This document shows, piece after piece, positions 7,967-19,845 of a stretch of DNA of 64,000 nucleotides. The translations under genes and the position numbers were made by a program. The notes under the pieces were generated by a model, which ran no database searches, had not been told where the DNA came from, and saw only the letters and a list, made by a program, of their open reading frames with translations. Every line of letters begins with the position of its first letter. Position 1 is the stretch's first letter. The stretch is from Geotalea toluenoxydans JCM 15764. Its GTDB lineage: Bacteria; Desulfobacterota; Desulfuromonadia; Geobacterales; Geobacteraceae. The stretch spans positions 91,552-155,551 of the forward strand of contig NZ_BBCJ01000008.1 of assembly GCF_001311985.1 (NCBI RefSeq), read 5' to 3'.

Positions 7967-10900
7967 TCAATGTTCCTGTATGTGGATGACACGTTTCACC
8001 GGCTTCAGGTTGCTTTTTGAAACAATCGGGGGCGGGTCGCTTGGTGGTTTCCCGATCATGGGTTCATCGATTCTCCGCCCCAATCGATTGGCGGATGTAG
8101 GTGGATTTAACACCGGGTCAAAGTGCTTGTACAAATCAAGCTCGACGAATGCGCCGGTAGATACCTGTACAAGCGCCTTTCCTTCAAGCGCTTTAGGAGG
8201 GGCCTGTAGTCCATTATCATAACGGGTCGCCCACATGTAGGAGCTGCCACCAAAGCTACAGACATCGACTGTTGGCTTAAAGGTGGTGAAAAAGACGGCA
8301 CCGTTCGACATGGGCACCGGATCCGTTATCAGCCTTTCCGCACCAAAATTATTCGTTGTGTCCTCGGCATCGAGATTTATATACCAACCGGAGTTGCTCA
8401 CGGCATTGGCAGTCGTGGACTGGTTGGTCAGATCCGTCAGTGTCTTTTTTAGTGTACAGGTGGCATCGAGCCTGTCTGAGGTGAGATAGCAAGGCTCCTT
8501 GAGGCCGAATATCTTCTGCTGATTGCTGTTGTCATCCTGGTTGAAGTAGTACCGCCCGCTCCCGAAATAGAGCCAGAGGTTGTGATTCTTGCGGTCTTGG
8601 AGCCTGGTGATGTTGGTGGTGACAGGGCCGATGCCGTCAATTACCTTACTCAGCCGCCACTTGGTCGGATCGGTCGGATCCAGGTTTTCTCCAGTCATAA
8701 GTCGTAACACTCCCCCACTGCTCCACGTGGTGCCGGAAAGCTGGGTATAGCCAATATAGATTGCGTCGTCCTGATAAAAACCAGATGCGTCCTTATTCCA
8801 ACGGTCGGTATCCACCACACCGCCGGTAATACTTCCGGCAAAAGCATTTGCCAGCTTGGTGCCGTCAGTCAATGTGTCGATTGTGGCGACAACTGCTCCG
8901 GTCTTCAAATCCAGCACATACAGGGTCAGGTTCTGGTTCGAACTGCCCTTGAACTGATGTTGCGTCGTATCTATGGGACCGGTTGGCCCGGACGCTAACA
9001 CTGCGAACCATTTGCCATTTTTCGTCTTATCGGGGGTCACGTTATCGGCTTCCCTGCCGGCTATTCTCACAAAAGCCGCGCCGGCAGTTGAATAACCAAG
9101 TCCTGGATCGCCGAATTCCCATAAAAGGGATGGTGAATCTGGATTCGTCACATCGAGGGCAAAGTAGGACGAATAACCTATCCCCTTGGTGTTATCCGAA
9201 GGATCAAGAACAGGAGTCTCGACACAGCCGGTACCTTTGCATCCGGCACCCTTGATCTTCGAAGCACCCCCCAACCCCATGCTGCCCACAAGAACCGTCC
9301 GCCAGCTGCTGCCGTCGGCCGGGCGTACGCAATTCCAGTAATCCCCCGTACACCCGGACGGTACTCCGATGCTCACATCATTGATGGTCGTCGTGCCGTC
9401 GACATAATACAGATGCTCGTAGTTCATTTCAGTACTGTACCGCAGGTAAGGCAGAACGTTCTTGGGGATGAAAGCCCATTCTTCTTCGCCCAAACCGCTG
9501 CCCTTCAGAGATGCCTTGCGGTCTTGGGCTGCCGTAACATCTAGCGTCCCCAACTTGAAGGCGTGCAACATTCCGTCATTGGCACCGACATAGACCATGC
9601 CACGATTTTTGTAACCGGAGGTGTAGATATAGCCTGTTTTTGCATTGTCGTTTCCATAGGTAGTATCACCGTACCCGACGGGGGAGGGAACATTGTAGGC
9701 ATTCAGCCTGATGGACGATTGCAGTTTGGGGGTCGAAGAGACGATATCACCCAGTTTCCAGACCCCTGTGGTTCCGCCGATAGTGACCTTTCTGCTGCGA
9801 TAACCGCTCTGTTCCGGCATAGTGCCAGTGTAAAAGCGATGATTTTGTCCGCTTCCGTCTTGTTGGCAGCTTGAAGAAAGGATTGAGTTGAAGCAAGTGT
9901 CGTATCGAGAGTGGCAAAATTGGTCAACGTGCCGTTCAGCTGGGTGTAAAGGGTCCGCGACGAGGTCCGGCTCCACAGCTGTTTACCGGCTTTCCAAATA
10001 CTCTTCACGTAATCGGGGTCGACCTCGTCGACAAAGGTATATGTATCCTTGACCCCATCACCATTGGTATCGATGTCCGGTTGGCCGTCGCCGAGACTAT
10101 CGGTGGACCGCTGCACCAAAGTTCTGCTTTGGGCAGTATTGAAATAGAAATTCACCACCTTGTCGGTGCCCAGGTTCAGTTCATGCTTTGTATTCGGGTT
10201 AGGGTAGTCGGAATCCTCCCTGATAGAGCTGTTGTTGATGAATGGATCGATGTAATACCACATGTTATGCATTTCCCCGATCCAGTCGGCTGAGGTCTGG
10301 GCATCGAAGAATTTTTTTGGATAGAACACCGCCTGCAGAATGTTGGCGCCACTCCCTTCACTGTTGCTGAGAATGGAAGCGGCCGTACCCGCTGAAACAC
10401 GGGCGAGGATATCGTTCAGCGCCTTCAGCAGTTCTCCTGCCAGTTGCGCTCCGTTTTGGGCCTCGTAGTAAGTATCAGGAACTCCGTTACCATCCCTATC
10501 CCATTTTGCCGCATTATCCGGCTTGCCGGTATGGTCATAATCGTTAAAGCCGCCATATTTCGCCGCTTTTTTCAGGAGGTCCCTTCCCACAGCCGAATCA
10601 TCGAAAGCAAAAACAGCATAGGTTGTGATATTTTGACTGCCGGGAATATCATTCTTACCACGCACGGAGCTGCGCATGTCCGTGTTATGTGCCCAGTAGG
10701 CCACCCCCTCAAGATAATATGTTCCTCCCGATGGGTTGGCATCAGTTGCCCACTGGCTGGTTATATTTTCCTGAGTAGCAATGCTGTCCATCCAGGTTTC
10801 GACATTGAAATTATTGGGAGAGGTAACATTATCTGCAATAGGATTGGCATTGCTGCTGCTCTGCCAATTGCCACCGGGCAAATTCCGATCCATGGTGGAC

Positions 10901-12819
10901 TCACCATCGGTGAGGATCAAGATGAAATTTTTCTGGCACTTGAACTGAATCGGGTCCTTTGCTGCGTAATTGGCATTTGTGAATGCACCGGTCGTAGCCT
11001 GAAAATAACGGGTTGCCTCATAAAAAGATTCTGCAAGGGGAGTCCAGGTCGAAGGGTCCGCAGATTCTATCTGGGTGATAAGGTTTGTTCCTGTAGAACC
11101 TATATCCACAATAATGTTGCCGCCGTCGGCAGTACCATTCCCACCCGTCTCGAATTTCTGACCGGCATCATTGAAGATTTCTATGCCGAAACGGATTTTA
11201 TCGGCCATGGTCAGAATGATGCCCTCCTGGGGAAGCTGATCACCCACATAAACTTGAAGGGTGTAGGATGTGCCGGTGTTTTGATTGACTATCTGCTCTT
11301 TGGATGTTCCTCCATAAACCATATATTTGACGTTATTGTAGGTCTTGTAAAAGTCCCTGTCGGGATCTTCAAGGGGAATCAGATAGTTGGCAACGTTTGC
11401 AGATCTGGGGCTTGTTTTCCCCCCCACGAGTACCTTGCGGATGATATCGACCCGGCGCATGGTCAGCCAGTTGAGGAAATTACCTGACCAGAAGGAGGTT
11501 TTGTCAGGAGCAAGTGCCGGGTCAACCCTGAAGTACCCCCCTGATGTGGTGTAATATGAATACATTTTTGTGCTGTCGAAATAGCCGTAATAGGAAGCGT
11601 CAGGATTATAACTGTCATCATAGTTCTTGTTGCTGGAACCTTTCCCCTCTGTCTTATAGGCAAATTCAGCCATACTCCCCGAGTTGTCCAGCAGGATCAG
11701 CACGTTGGGTTTCAAACTGCTCGACCCAGACGTGACATACGGTGGGATCTGGCAATAATCGGAGGCAGGTGGCACGGCAGTTGCGGCAACCGTTGTAAAT
11801 GTCCAGGTATAGGTACTTGTCAGGGCATTTCCGGCCAAATCTTTTGCGGTGGTTGTAATGGTGGCAGTATAAGTCGTGGAGTTGGCGAGAGCAGAAAGGG
11901 GCGTAAAGGTCGCAGCAAAGATGCCGTTATCATAAGCAACGCTACCACTTATGGAAGTTGCGCCTGCTTTCAGGGTGAATGAAGCACTGGTTATGGTGGC
12001 GGCATCCATGGCTTCGCTGAAGGTGGCTGAAACAAGAGTGCTTACAGGAACGCTTGTTCCACCGCTTAATGGAGAAACTGAAACTATGGTCGGCGGGGTT
12101 GCATCGGTACTGACAGTAGTGAAATTCCAACTGTAAGCCACTGTCATTGCATTGCCCGCCGCATCCCGGACACCCGTAGTTATTGTTGCAGTGTAGACGG
12201 TGTTGGAGGACAAATTTACCGATGGTGTAAAATACGCAATTTTATTGGTGGGGTCCATAGTTACTGCACCAGTTATGGGACTCCCTCCTGCAGAAACGGT
12301 AAAAGTGGAGGTTGTTAGGGTGGCTTGGTTCATGACCTCGGAAAAAGTCGCCCTGACTACAGCACTGACTGCTACCCCCGTGGCACCAGCAGTGGGAAAG
12401 GTCGAAGCAACGGTCGGAGGGGTGGTATCGGTGAGGGGTTTTGCCATGGTTGTAAATGACCAGGATATGCCACTGGAATAACCTAAATCACCGATCTTCA
12501 CATTGTTGTCGTTTTTAACTTTTTTATTGATGGTGACCGTGTATGTGGTGCTGTAGGATAAGGTAGAACTGAGATGGAAGTATAAGGTCTTTTTATCTGC
12601 GGAAGCGGTTATTGAATCTATGGGAATGCCTGAAACACGGTCGGTGAAGCTGGAAAGCTGCATCGCTTCGTTAAAGGTAATCGATACTGTAGCGATGTTT
12701 ACACTAACACCTGTTGTACCGTCGGTGGGATCGACATTGTAAGTCAGAGCGGCTCTTGCAACTGTAGGAAGGATAAGTAAGAGCAGGAGAAAGGTCAGGT
12801 TGACAAATATTTTTCTCAT
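7967..12819 (-). CDS. pilY1: PilY1, pilus tip adhesin/assembly factor with Ig-like repeats and VWA domain (frameshifted)
   Basis: About 1,617 residues. A signal peptide is followed by three Big_5-type Ig-like repeats at about 25-345, each with a NEAM/SEVM/SEAM signature. A von Willebrand factor A domain begins near residue 370 with the MIDAS motif LLDNSGS. Calcium-type loops (DRDGNGVPD, DTNGDGVKD) come next, then the C-terminal PilY1 beta-propeller (VYVGANDGMLHAF). The frame breaks near 9828: the first part ends around KIIAFT and the propeller resumes GTMPEQSGYRSRK in the next frame, so one base is missing. PilY1 sits at the pilus tip and promotes extension and adhesion. Start overlaps the upstream stop (ATGA). 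Confidence 0.92.
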
Positions 12820-13115
12820 CGCGGTACCTCCTCGACAATGACGACAGAAACAACGTCGTCTTTTTCAAGGACTCTTACCACCGAATGCCTCGGAATTTTT
12901 TTAATATCGTATGGGACGCCGGAACTGTTTACCCTGGTTTTGTTATTGACGACAAAGGTACGTGTTCCCTTATGGGGAACATCGATGGTAAGTCGGGAAA
13001 ACTTCACACCAAGGTAGGTGCCTACAACGGCACCATCTTCATCGGCAAGCGCAGATATCGATCCTGTAGACATCAAAATACCCAGAGCAAGAATAAAAAT
13101 CCTCAAATCCGCCAT
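12816..13115 (-). CDS. Small secreted protein preceding pilY1
   Basis: A 99-residue protein of unrecognised family. The ATG at 13115 follows AAGGAG by 6 bases. It has a signal peptide (LRIFILALGILMSTGSISA-LAD) and a compact beta-rich remainder with FVVNNKTRVNSS and HSVVRVLEKDDVVSVVIVEE. Its stop overlaps the pilY1 ATG, so it is probably translated with pilY1 and works in the periplasm or at the pilus tip. Function is not known. Confidence 0.75.
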   Translation of the reverse strand: MADLRIFILALGILMSTGSISALADEDGAVVGTYLGVKFSRLTIDVPHKGTRTFVVNNKTRVNSSGVPYDIKKIPRHSVVRVLEKDDVVSVVIVEEVPR

Positions 13116-13289
13116 CACCATCTCCTTTACAACGTAGACCTTTAAAAGAAACAGCAGCATACGAGCAACATGCATGCCGCTGAACAAAAATAAAAAAATT
13201 GAGCTAAATCGAAGAATTGCCTATACCCAAGCAAAGACGCTATGCATTTATTTCATAGTTCAACACTACAATTATGCAAAAAGTGTCAT

Positions 13290-14663
13290 TCACTCCATCC
13301 CATACTCCTTGATCTTATACAAAAGCGCCCGATGGCTGATCTCAAGAAGTTTCGCCGCATGGGTCCGGTTTCCGCCGGTCTTTTCCAGCGCCTGTCTGAT
13401 CAGTTCCCGTTCAACGGTTTCCTCCGCCTGTTTAATGGAGAGGGATCCGAAGTCGACCTTGTGGGGGGTGTGTTCGCTGCCGTGGCGAGTGATTTTTTCC
13501 GGTAGGCAGTCCGGGGCAATAGTGCCTTTTTCACAGACCACCAGGGCCCGCTCGATGCAATTTTCCAGTTCCCTGACATTGCCGGGCCAATTGTAATCCA
13601 GCATCACTCTTAGCGCTTCAGGCGAGCACGCCACCTCCTCCCTCGACATATTCACCGAATGTTTGGTGATGAAGTGGTCCACCAGCAGGGGGATGTCTTC
13701 CTGCCGTTCACGAAGCGGCGGGAGAGTGATTGTGAATACATTGAGCCTGAAATAGAGGTCTTCCCTGAAGCGACAGTCGGTAATTTCATGCTCCAGATCC
13801 TTGGAGGTGGCGGAGATAACGCGCACATCTATCTTTTTGGTGGTCGTCCCGCCGACAACCCTGATTTCTTCATCCTGCAGGACCCTCAGTAGCTTAACCT
13901 GCAGTGAAATCGGCATTTCACCGATCTCATCCAAAAAAAGCGTTCCCCCGTTCGCCTGTTCGAAGAGCCCGACTTTATCGGCCAAGGCATCGGTAAATGC
14001 GCCTCTGACATGGCCGAAAAGTTCCGATTCAAGCAGGGTCTCCGGTATGGCGGCACAGTTTACTGCCACGAAAGGACGGCTTTTCCGTTTGCTGTTCCGG
14101 TGTACCGCCCTGGCGATAAGCTCCTTGCCGGTTCCAGATTCCCCCAGGATCAATACCGTGGTCTTGAAATCGGCGACCTTCTGCACCAGACCGAAAATTT
14201 CCTGCATGTGCCGGTTTTTACTGACGATGTCGGCAAATGAGTATTCCTTCCTCAGTTCATCCCTGAGCACCCGATTCTCGAATTTCAGCCGCTCTCGCTC
14301 CTCCGCCTTGCGCAGGACAAGGGCTATCTCATCGCTTTTGAAGGGCTTGGAAATATAGTCGTATGCCCCCAGCTTCATGCATTCGATGGCCGTGTCCACC
14401 GTGCCGTAGGCGGACATCATGATGATGGTGCTTGCAGTGCCGGCCCGATCTATCCCCTTGAGGAAGCCGACCCCGTCAAGAACGGGCATCTTGATGTCAC
14501 AAAGGATAAAATCGTAATGCTTTTGGGAAACAAGCCTCAACGCTTCGGCCCCCTCCGATGCCAGGTCAACGTTGTAGCTTTTTTTGCCCAGCATCACCTG
14601 CAGCATGTGGCGAAGGTTCTCCTCATCGTCAACGACAAGTATGCTTTTTGCGGCACTCTTCAT
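13290..14663 (-). CDS. pilR: PilR, sigma54-dependent response regulator
   Basis: A 457-residue NtrC-family regulator. The receiver (1-120) has acidic pair DDEE and phosphoacceptor Asp in FILCDIKMP, with switch Lys in SKPF. The AAA+ domain has Walker A GESGTGKE, the sigma54-contact loop GAFTDA, Walker B GGTLFLDEIGE and the arginine finger region FREDLYFRLNVF. A Fis-type HTH closes it (GGNRTHAAKLLEISHRALLYKIKEYG). In Geobacter, PilR activates pilin expression. The 9-base gap to pilS and the pilD/pilY1 context support PilR over other NtrC paralogues. Confidence 0.88.
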   Translation of the reverse strand: MKSAAKSILVVDDEENLRHMLQVMLGKKSYNVDLASEGAEALRLVSQKHYDFILCDIKMPVLDGVGFLKGIDRAGTASTIIMMSAYGTVDTAIECMKLGAYDYISKPFKSDEIALVLRKAEERERLKFENRVLRDELRKEYSFADIVSKNRHMQEIFGLVQKVADFKTTVLILGESGTGKELIARAVHRNSKRKSRPFVAVNCAAIPETLLESELFGHVRGAFTDALADKVGLFEQANGGTLFLDEIGEMPISLQVKLLRVLQDEEIRVVGGTTTKKIDVRVISATSKDLEHEITDCRFREDLYFRLNVFTITLPPLRERQEDIPLLVDHFITKHSVNMSREEVACSPEALRVMLDYNWPGNVRELENCIERALVVCEKGTIAPDCLPEKITRHGSEHTPHKVDFGSLSIKQAEETVERELIRQALEKTGGNRTHAAKLLEISHRALLYKIKEYGME

Positions 14664-14672
14664 AGTGGTTCC

Positions 14673-16249
14673 TTACCTTTCGGGGACCGGCAGCCATACG
14701 GTAACTGCAGTCCCCTTGCCGGTTTCGCTTTCAGCAACTATCCTGCCGTTAAAAGAGTCGATAATCCGCGCACAGATGGCCAGTCCAAGGCCTGTCCCCT
14801 TGCCCGGTTCCTTGGTGGTGAAGAAGGGATCGAAAATTTTTTCAAGATTGTCTGCGGCAATCCCTTCACCCGTGTCCAGAACCGAGATGGTCACCCAGCC
14901 GTCAGGGCACCGGTAGATGAAGTTTCCACACCTGAAGGCGTTGTTGCCGTCCCCCTTCCGCCTCCTTACAATCCCACCGCCGCCGGTATGTTTCAGTAGC
15001 GGGGCTACATCCCCACGCACAAGCTCTGTTCGTATATCCAGGCTCCCCCCGCAGGCATGGCATCTCTGGCATTTATCACCAGGTTGATGAGAACCTGCTG
15101 CAACTGATGGGGATCCACATCAACGTAGGGAAGATCCTCACACGACGTAATGGAGAGGCTCAGTCGTTTGAGTATCCCCTGCTCCTGGAGGAGTCCGACT
15201 GTATCCCTAACCAGTTGAGAGACATTAACCTGCTCACGGTGGGCCTGAGTGGGCCGGGCGTAATCGAGCAGCCCACGGACAATGCGATCGATTCGGCTCG
15301 CTTCGGCCTCAATCCTGTTTACATAATCCGTCGTTACCTCGTCACCCTTAAGTTCATCCTTCAGAATTCCGGCGTAACCGATGATGGCGGCAAGGGGCGT
15401 ACCGACTTCGTGAGCCGTCCCTGCGGCAAGCAGTCCGACCGAGGCCATTTTCTCCGATCGTATCGATTCTTCCCTCGCGGTTTGAAGGTCCAGGTTGGCC
15501 TTTTCAAGGGATTGCACGGTCCGCTTCACCTCAAGCCGCTTTTGTTCGAGCACCTCCGCCATGGTGTTGAAGGATTCTGCTAATTCTGCTATTTCGGCAC
15601 TCCCCGGAACCTTCACCATGTGACGGTAGTCGCCTGAGGCTATCCGTGCGGTGGCAGCCAAGAGCTTCCGCACCGGCACTACTACAATGCGTGACAGCAT
15701 GAATGAACCGATGCCGAGCAGAAGGAGAAAATCCAGCACGAAGTAAGCAACGAACATGCGGCGGGACTCAACAAGGTGCTCCTGTGCTTTTTTCAGGGAA
15801 ATGGTAAGGCGAGCCGCCCCCGTAATTTTATCTGCTGCCTCAATGGGAGCATAGCGATAGATAAACCGGCCGTCGCGGCTGTAGGCATACGTCTCCCTGC
15901 CGGTTGAAAGCGTTTCTTGAAGTTGTCTGTCGGCACCGCGGGAATCCCCCACTGAATAAACCGGTTTCCCGCTGGAATCCACCACATGAATGCCGGCAAA
16001 ATCCTTCTCTCTGGCAAGGCGTGCAGAAAAATTCCGTATGACGGTATCTCCCGGCAAATTGCCGAGGGATGAGGGGAGCACTTCCACAAAAGCCGCGAGA
16101 AGAATACGCCCTTCATCGTTCTTCTGATGCAAGAGATCTTTTTCGGCGGTTTTAAAAGAGATGAGACTGAGCAAGAGCCAAGTCAGGACCAGCAGACAAG
16201 CCAGAGAGGAGAGAATGGAAACGGTGAGGGAAATGCGAAATTGGTTCAT
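14673..16249 (-). CDS. pilS: PilS, membrane sensor histidine kinase (frameshifted)
   Basis: Start MNQFRISLTV at 16249, 9 bases after the pilD stop. Two membrane helices (about 10-30 and 170-190) flank a periplasmic sensor. A HAMP domain (VVPVRKLLAATARIASGDY) and coiled coil lead to HisKA with H-box LLAAGTAHEVGTPLAAIIGY. The ATPase domain has N-box INLVINARDAMPAGG, G1 DTGEGIA and G2 GKGTGLGL. The frame breaks near 15045 in a run of six G. Seven G restore DAMPAGGSLDIRTELVRGD and the ATPase C-terminus. It is the cognate kinase of the adjacent PilR. Confidence 0.9.
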
Positions 16250-16257
16250 GCTGCCCC

Positions 16258-17049
16258 CTACCCTCCTGGGTTGGGACCGGCCAGGGACATATACCACCAG
16301 ATGATCTCGCGGCCGTAAAAGACATAGAGCAACGCGGCAAAGGCAAGAAATGGCCCGAAGGGAATGGCCAGTTTGGAATCTTTTTTCTGAACCAGCATCA
16401 GGGTCACACCAACTATCGACCCGACCAAAGAGGCGACAAAAATGATGAAGGGAACTGAGCGCCAGCCGAGAAATGCCCCCATCATTGCCAATAATTTAAT
16501 GTCTCCTCCCCCCATCCCTTCTTTTTTGGTAAGGAACTGGTAACCATAAGCAACGACCAGCAGACTGCCACCGCCGAGAAGTATGCCGATCAGTGAGTTC
16601 TTCCACCCCAGCCATGGCAGAAAAAAAGAAGCGACAAAGCCGATTATTATGCCTGGAAGGCTGATGATATCGGGAATGATCTGGTGTTCCAGATCGATAA
16701 AGGTGATGGTGACAAGGGCGGATGAAAATATGAAGAGGAAGAGAAATGTAAGGGTCGGACCGAATTTGATGAAAAGAAACAGCGTGAGCAAGCCGTTTAT
16801 CAACTCGACCAGGGGGTACTGGAGTGATATCGGAGTCTTGCATGAGCGGCATTTGCCGCGGAGCAGCAGATAGCTGAGCATGGGAATATTATCGTAAAAT
16901 CTGATCTTGTAATCGCAGTTCGGGCAGTGTGATGGGGGGAAGACCACCGATTGTCCGTTTGGCAAACGATAGATGCAGACGTTGAGAAAGGAACCGACAA
17001 CGGCGCCAAAAACAAAGGCAAATATATAAAAAGGTAACGTGCCTGCCAT
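16258..17049 (-). CDS. pilD: PilD, prepilin peptidase/N-methyltransferase
   Basis: A 263-residue polytopic enzyme that cleaves the leader of type IV prepilins and methylates the new N-terminus. The cytoplasmic zinc site has two CxxC pairs (CPNC and CRSC). The catalytic Asp residues lie in FIDLEHQIIPD and in the GxGD-type motif GGGDIKLLAMM. Eight hydrophobic segments are visible. Its substrates FimU, PilV and PilW are encoded nearby. It is first in a pilD-pilS-pilR unit. Confidence 0.95.
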   Translation of the reverse strand: MAGTLPFYIFAFVFGAVVGSFLNVCIYRLPNGQSVVFPPSHCPNCDYKIRFYDNIPMLSYLLLRGKCRSCKTPISLQYPLVELINGLLTLFLFIKFGPTLTFLFLFIFSSALVTITFIDLEHQIIPDIISLPGIIIGFVASFFLPWLGWKNSLIGILLGGGSLLVVAYGYQFLTKKEGMGGGDIKLLAMMGAFLGWRSVPFIIFVASLVGSIVGVTLMLVQKKDSKLAIPFGPFLAFAALLYVFYGREIIWWYMSLAGPNPGG

Positions 17050-17110
17050 ACATAATCTCCGTAAAGGGGGACATCGCCATGCCCCCTGCCCGAGCTTGCC
17101 AGACTTGATC

Positions 17111-19783
17111 CTACTTCAATCTTCTGATTTTCTCCAAGCTCTCGCCAAGCACCTGCTTCTTGTTTGCAAATTCTGCAACCTTCTCCCGCTCCTTGGCCAC
17201 CACTTCGGCAGGAGCCCGATCGACAAAGCTCGGATTCTCAAGCTTTTTACTCAGAAAATCCATATCTTTGTCGATTTTGCCTATTTCCTTCAGGAGGCGT
17301 TTTTCCTCTTCTTCAACGTTTACCAGCCCTTTAAGCGGGACGACTATTTCCACGTCCCCTGCAACTTGCAGAGCCGCATCGGCGGGACGTTCGATGCTTT
17401 GACCAATGGCAAGGTCGGAGAGCCTGGCCAGACTGACAATGTAGACCTCATTCTTTTTAAGCAGCTTGAGGCTGGCTGGAGACTTGCAATCAAGCATGGC
17501 GGCAATGCTCTTGCTGGGAGGGACTTCCATCTCTCCGCGGATGTTCCTGATGCCACTGATTACGGCCATCACCAGTTCCATTTCCGTCGCTCCGTCACGG
17601 AAATCCCATTCCGCTTTGCGGCGCGGATATTCGGCCAGCATGATGCTAGCGTGACCCTTTTTCCCTGGCAGTGCTTGCCAGATCTCCTCGGTGATAAATG
17701 GCATGAAAGGATGCAGCAGCCTGAGAAGATGCTCCAGAACCATCCATAATACATAGCGCGCCGTAGTTTGCCGGGTGCTATCCCCCTTGTAGAGATCGTC
17801 CTTGACAAGCTCTATGTACCAATCACAGAATTCGCTCCAGGTAAACCGGTACAAGGCAGCAGCAGCGTCATTGAAGCGATAGGCATTCAGGCTCTCCTCC
17901 ACCTCGCCGGCTGTTTCGTTAATACGGAACAGTATCCACCGATCAGCGTTGGACAGCTCTAGTTCATCGGCTTGACAGCATCAGGATCGAACCCTTCCAG
18001 GTTCATCATTGCAAAGCGGGAAGCATTCCAGATCTTGTTGGCAAAGTTCCGGTAACCGGCGATTCGCTCCTCGGCCAGCTTTATGTCACGCCCCTGGCGG
18101 CAAAGGCAGCCAGAGTGAAACGGAATGCGTCGGTGCCGTAAGAATCGATGACGGTCAGGGGATCGATGACGTTGCCCTTGGACTTGCTCATCTTCTGCCC
18201 TTGCGCATCGCGAACCAGAGCATGGATGTAGACATCCCGGAAAGGGACCTCTTCCATGAAGTGCAACCCCATCATCATCATCCGGGCAACCCAGAAGAAG
18301 AGAATGTCAAAACCGGTGATCAGGCAGGAAGTGGGGTAGAAAGTTGCCAGCTCAGGGGTGCGGTCAGGCCAGCCCATGGTTGAGAAGGGCCAAAGGGCGG
18401 AAGAAAACCAGGTATCGAGAACGTCGGTTTCCTGCCTGATTTCGTCGCTGCCGCACTTGCTGCATTTGACAGGATCCACCTTGCAACGGTAATCTCACCG
18501 CAATGGTCACAGTACCAGGCAGGAATGCGATGCCCCCACCAGATCTGGCGTGAAATACACCAGTCACGGATATTCTCCATCCACTCGTAATAGGTATTCT
18601 CCCACTGCTGGGGAACGATGCGGGTCTTGCCCTCCTTTACGGCAGCAAGGGCTCTTTCTGCGAGAGGCCCGACCTTCACATACCACTGCAGAGACATGTA
18701 AGGCTCGACTACAGTTTTACACCGGTAACAGCCCCCCACTGACAGGGCATGGCTCTGGATCTTGTCCATCAGTCCCTGTGCTTCCAGATCAGCGACAATC
18801 TGCTTTCTGGCAGCGAAGCGCTCCATTCCCTCATACTGATGGCCGGCAGCGTTGATGACACCCGATTCGTCAAAGATGTTGATTCTGTCCAGGTTGTGCC
18901 GTTTACCCATCTCGAAGTCATTGAAGTCGTGGGCCGGAGTGATTTTTACAACGCCGGTACCGAATTCCATATCCACGTATTCATCGGCAATGATGGGAAT
19001 CTTCCGGTTGACAAGGGGCAGCATGACGTGGCCGCCGATGAGGTCCTTATATCTTTCATCGTTCGGATTGACCGCAACAGCAGTATCGCCAAGCATGGTC
19101 TCAGGGCGGGTAGTGGCAACGACCAGATGCCGGCCGGAGCCGATAACCGGGTAACGAAGATGCCAGAGATGGCCGTCTTTTTCTTCATGCTCCACTTCGA
19201 TGTCGGAAAGTGCCGTATGACAGCGGGGACACCAATTGATGAGCCGATTATCCCGATAGATCAGGTCCTCTTCGTAGAGGCGGACAAATACCTCCCGGAC
19301 TGCTTTGGAAAGGCCCTCGTCCATGGTAAACCGTTCGCGTCCCCAGTCACAGGAGGCGCCGAGCCTTTTCAGCTGGCCGATGATCTGCCCACCTGACTCT
19401 GACTTCCATTGCCAAACCCTTTCGGTAAAGGCCTCGCGACCAAGTTCATGACGGTCCTTCCCTTCGGCCGCCAGCTGCCGTTCGACCACATTCTGGGTGG
19501 CTATGCCGGCATGATCGGTTCCGGGCATCCAGAGTACATTGAACCCCTGCATGCGCTTCCAGCGACAGAGAATATCCTGAAGGGTGTTGTTCAGGGCATG
19601 TCCCATATGCAGTACGCCAGTGATATTGGGGGGAGGAATTACTATGCTGTAGGCTGGCTTGGCAGAGGTCGCAGCAGCGGAAAAATAACCTTTTGCTTCC
19701 CACTCCCGGTACCACTTCTGTTCCACGTTTTCAGGATCGTATACCTTTGTCAGTTCTTTATCTGCCATCAGCAACCTCTTCAA
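17111..19783 (-). CDS. valS: Valyl-tRNA synthetase (three frameshifts)
   Basis: A class I aminoacyl-tRNA synthetase charging tRNA-Val. The HIGH motif is in [16 protein letters not shown], the editing (CP1) domain follows ([17 protein letters not shown]), KMSKS is in [10 protein letters not shown], and the C-terminus is the tRNA-binding coiled coil ([21 protein letters not shown]). Three breaks occur: near 18475 (CGEITVA to [10 protein letters not shown]), near 18090 (AAFAA to [12 protein letters not shown]) and near 17968 (DAVKP to [11 protein letters not shown]). Each is repaired by one added base. Because valS is essential, the breaks are judged sequencing errors. It lies downstream of a terminator and so has its own transcript. 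Confidence 0.95.
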
Positions 19784-19793
19784 ATAATTTCGA

Positions 19794-19823
19794 ATAAAAA
19801 AGGGGATATTAAATCCCCGTTTT
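19794..19823 (-). terminator. Intrinsic terminator between receiver gene and valS
   Basis: GGGGAT-TTAAT-ATCCCC on the minus strand (19818-19802) followed by a T-rich tract. It ends transcription of the receiver-domain gene before valS. Confidence 0.75.
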
Positions 19824-19845
19824 TAATGCCTATAACTAAACAGTA

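Noticed and set aside
10444..11487. Long open frame on the plus strand across pilY1 (347 codons)
   Set aside because: Antisense to the VWA region of PilY1; low complexity in Ile/Gly/Cys and no motif.
13262..13289. Sigma54-like TGACAC followed by TTGC on the minus strand between pilR and the pilY1 operon
   Set aside because: Only three bases separate the two boxes where five are needed. A lost base in the T-run could explain it, but I would not call a promoter on that.
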